Under the pieces are notes generated by a model. The model was not told where the DNA came from and searched no databases. It saw only the letters and a program-made list of their open reading frames with translations. Shown in pieces: positions 63,036 through 64,000 of a DNA stretch of 64,000 bases (position 1 is the first letter of the stretch; every line of letters starts with the position of its first letter). The stretch comes from Duganella sp. OV510. Lineage in GTDB: Bacteria; Pseudomonadota; Gammaproteobacteria; Burkholderiales; Burkholderiaceae_D. A program made the position numbers and the translations under genes. The stretch is from assembly GCF_900100205.1 (NCBI RefSeq), contig NZ_FNEQ01000002.1:186001-250000 (forward strand), in the 5' to 3' direction.

Positions 63036-63970
63036 AGCCCTACGCGCTGGAACTGCCAGCAGACTATCGCCTGGATGACGTGCTGGCCTTCCACCGCCGC
63101 GACGCCGAAAGCATCGCCGAAGAAGTCAGCGCCGAACGCCTGCGCAAAGGCGTGCTGCTGGACGGCGTGCCCGTCGTGCTGGACATTGCGTTGCCGGTCA
63201 CCGACGCGCCCGCGCGTGTCGGCACCTCCGCCCACGCAGACCACGCTGCGGCCTGCGCAAACATCGCTATCCACGCGGACGGCATGCTCAGCGCAGCGGG
63301 CCGCGAACAGGCAGGCGACGCGGCGCTGAACATCCTCGGCCTGCGCATCGACCCCGCACCATTTTATGCCTTCGTCAAAAAAGACAAACTGTTTGCCGCA
63401 CTGGCACGCCGCCAGCCCGGTCTGCGCATCGTCCAGTCAGCCACGGTGTTTGAAGCGCTGACCTGGGCGATCATCGGCCAACAGATCAACCTCTCATTCG
63501 CCATCGCGCTGCGCCGCACCTTCATCCTGCAAGCTGGCCGCCAGCACAGCAGCGGCTTGTGGTGCTACCCGGACGCCAGCAGCGCCGCCGCATTGTCGGT
63601 GGACGACCTCGCCAGCCGAAAATTCTCGCGCGCCAAAGCCGAAACCCTGCTGCGCCTGGCCACGCTGGTTGCCGACGGCACGCTGCGGCTCGACCTTGCC
63701 GACGACAACAGCATCGAACAAATCTCCGCCGCGCTGCTGGCCGTCAAAGGCATCGGCCCATGGACCGTCAATTATGGCCTGCTGCGCGGCTACGGCTATG
63801 CCGACTGCTCGCTGCATGGCGACGTCGCCGTCCGTGCGGCGCTGCAAACGCTGCTCGGCGAAGAGGTCAAGCCGGACATCAAGCGCACCGAGGAAATCCT
63901 CGCCCGCTACAGCCCTCACCGCACCATGGCCGCCGCCCACCTGTGGGCCAGCCTCCACCCACGCGACTAA
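63032..63970 (+). CDS. alkA: AlkA-type DNA-3-methyladenine glycosylase II
   Basis: This is a 312-residue base-excision repair enzyme of the HhH-GPD superfamily. The helix-hairpin-helix is AVKGIGPWTVNYGLL (near 242-256), followed by the catalytic aspartate Asp264 in CSLHGDVAVRAAL. An AlkA-like N-terminal domain precedes it, and FEALTWAIIGQQINLSFA (near 145-162) is the substrate-pocket helix. It removes alkylated purines. No Ada-type regulator lies next to it. The ATG at 63032 overlaps the end of the EamA gene; a longer upstream frame is a shadow of that gene. Confidence 0.88.
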   Translation: MKPYALELPADYRLDDVLAFHRRDAESIAEEVSAERLRKGVLLDGVPVVLDIALPVTDAPARVGTSAHADHAAACANIAIHADGMLSAAGREQAGDAALNILGLRIDPAPFYAFVKKDKLFAALARRQPGLRIVQSATVFEALTWAIIGQQINLSFAIALRRTFILQAGRQHSSGLWCYPDASSAAALSVDDLASRKFSRAKAETLLRLATLVADGTLRLDLADDNSIEQISAALLAVKGIGPWTVNYGLLRGYGYADCSLHGDVAVRAALQTLLGEEVKPDIKRTEEILARYSPHRTMAAAHLWASLHPRD

Positions 63971-63981
63971 AAACCGCTTGA

Positions 63982-64000
63982 GCCTCACGCTACGTGAGGC
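63982..64000 (+). terminator. Probable terminator stem after the glycosylase gene, cut by the window end
   Basis: GCCTCACG (63982-63989) and CGTGAGGC (63993-64000) form a perfect eight-pair stem with a CTA loop, 12 bp after the stop codon. The T-run, if there is one, lies outside the window. Confidence 0.65.

Overview
The window looks like a chromosome segment from a violacein-group member of the Oxalobacteraceae (Betaproteobacteria), most likely Duganella, Janthinobacterium or Massilia. The evidence is the high GC content, an FNR-adjacent CqsA/JqsA-type quorum-sensing locus of the kind known from Janthinobacterium and Duganella, a tonB-exbB-exbD-exbD block, and housekeeping genes in a betaproteobacterial style (ribF-ileS-lspA-coaBC-dut). 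I saw no rRNA, tRNA, CRISPR array, intact insertion sequence or prophage. The only mobile-type sequence is a decayed Rpn/transposase-like remnant at the left edge.

Layout. 1-3904: the nuclease/transposase remnant, then flhA and flhB (flagellar export gate) on the minus strand. 4025-9353: minus-strand metabolic and RNA-modification genes (a fumarylacetoacetate hydrolase-family enzyme, rsuA, an S49 peptidase, a Rieske protein, a HAD phosphatase, rluC). 9354-13293: a long leader and rne, closed by a strong terminator. 13590-27852: a seven-gene, one-direction secretion-type locus. It holds a TolC-like lipoprotein, a small adaptor, an exported tail-collar protein, a Sel1 protein, a 2178-residue DUF4347/Ig-repeat protein, a GAF-like/HlyD membrane adaptor, and a PqqD-like/M50 peptidase/HlyD membrane fusion. 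No ATPase is encoded there. 27952-31100: moaA and a fused mobA-moeA for molybdenum cofactor.

31075-39920: a minus-strand run (jqsA, truncated hemoglobin, rmuC, CoA transferase, DeoR regulator, MFS transporter) diverges from jqsS-jqsR. Their shared 174-bp intergenic region carries two perfect FNR-type palindromes. 39928-43470: a YbbP-like FtsX permease and an adenine/adenosine deaminase on the minus strand. 43866-48661: the prkA(yeaG)-yeaH-spoVR(ycgB) stress operon, ended by a strong terminator. 49179-51759: tonB-exbB-exbD-exbD, then a secreted TPR protein. 53171-59306: ribF, ileS, lspA, coaBC and dut. 59328-63970: an M48-like lipoprotein that lacks its catalytic motif, a small secreted protein, a 42-residue membrane protein, an XdhC-like protein, an EamA transporter and an AlkA-type DNA glycosylase.

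The most unusual parts are the secretion-type locus at 13.6-27.9 kb, which appears to be a large-protein export system without an ABC transporter, and the oxygen-type (FNR) sites placed between the autoinducer synthase and its sensor kinase. All functional statements rest on reading the sequence and on recalled family features. No database search was run.
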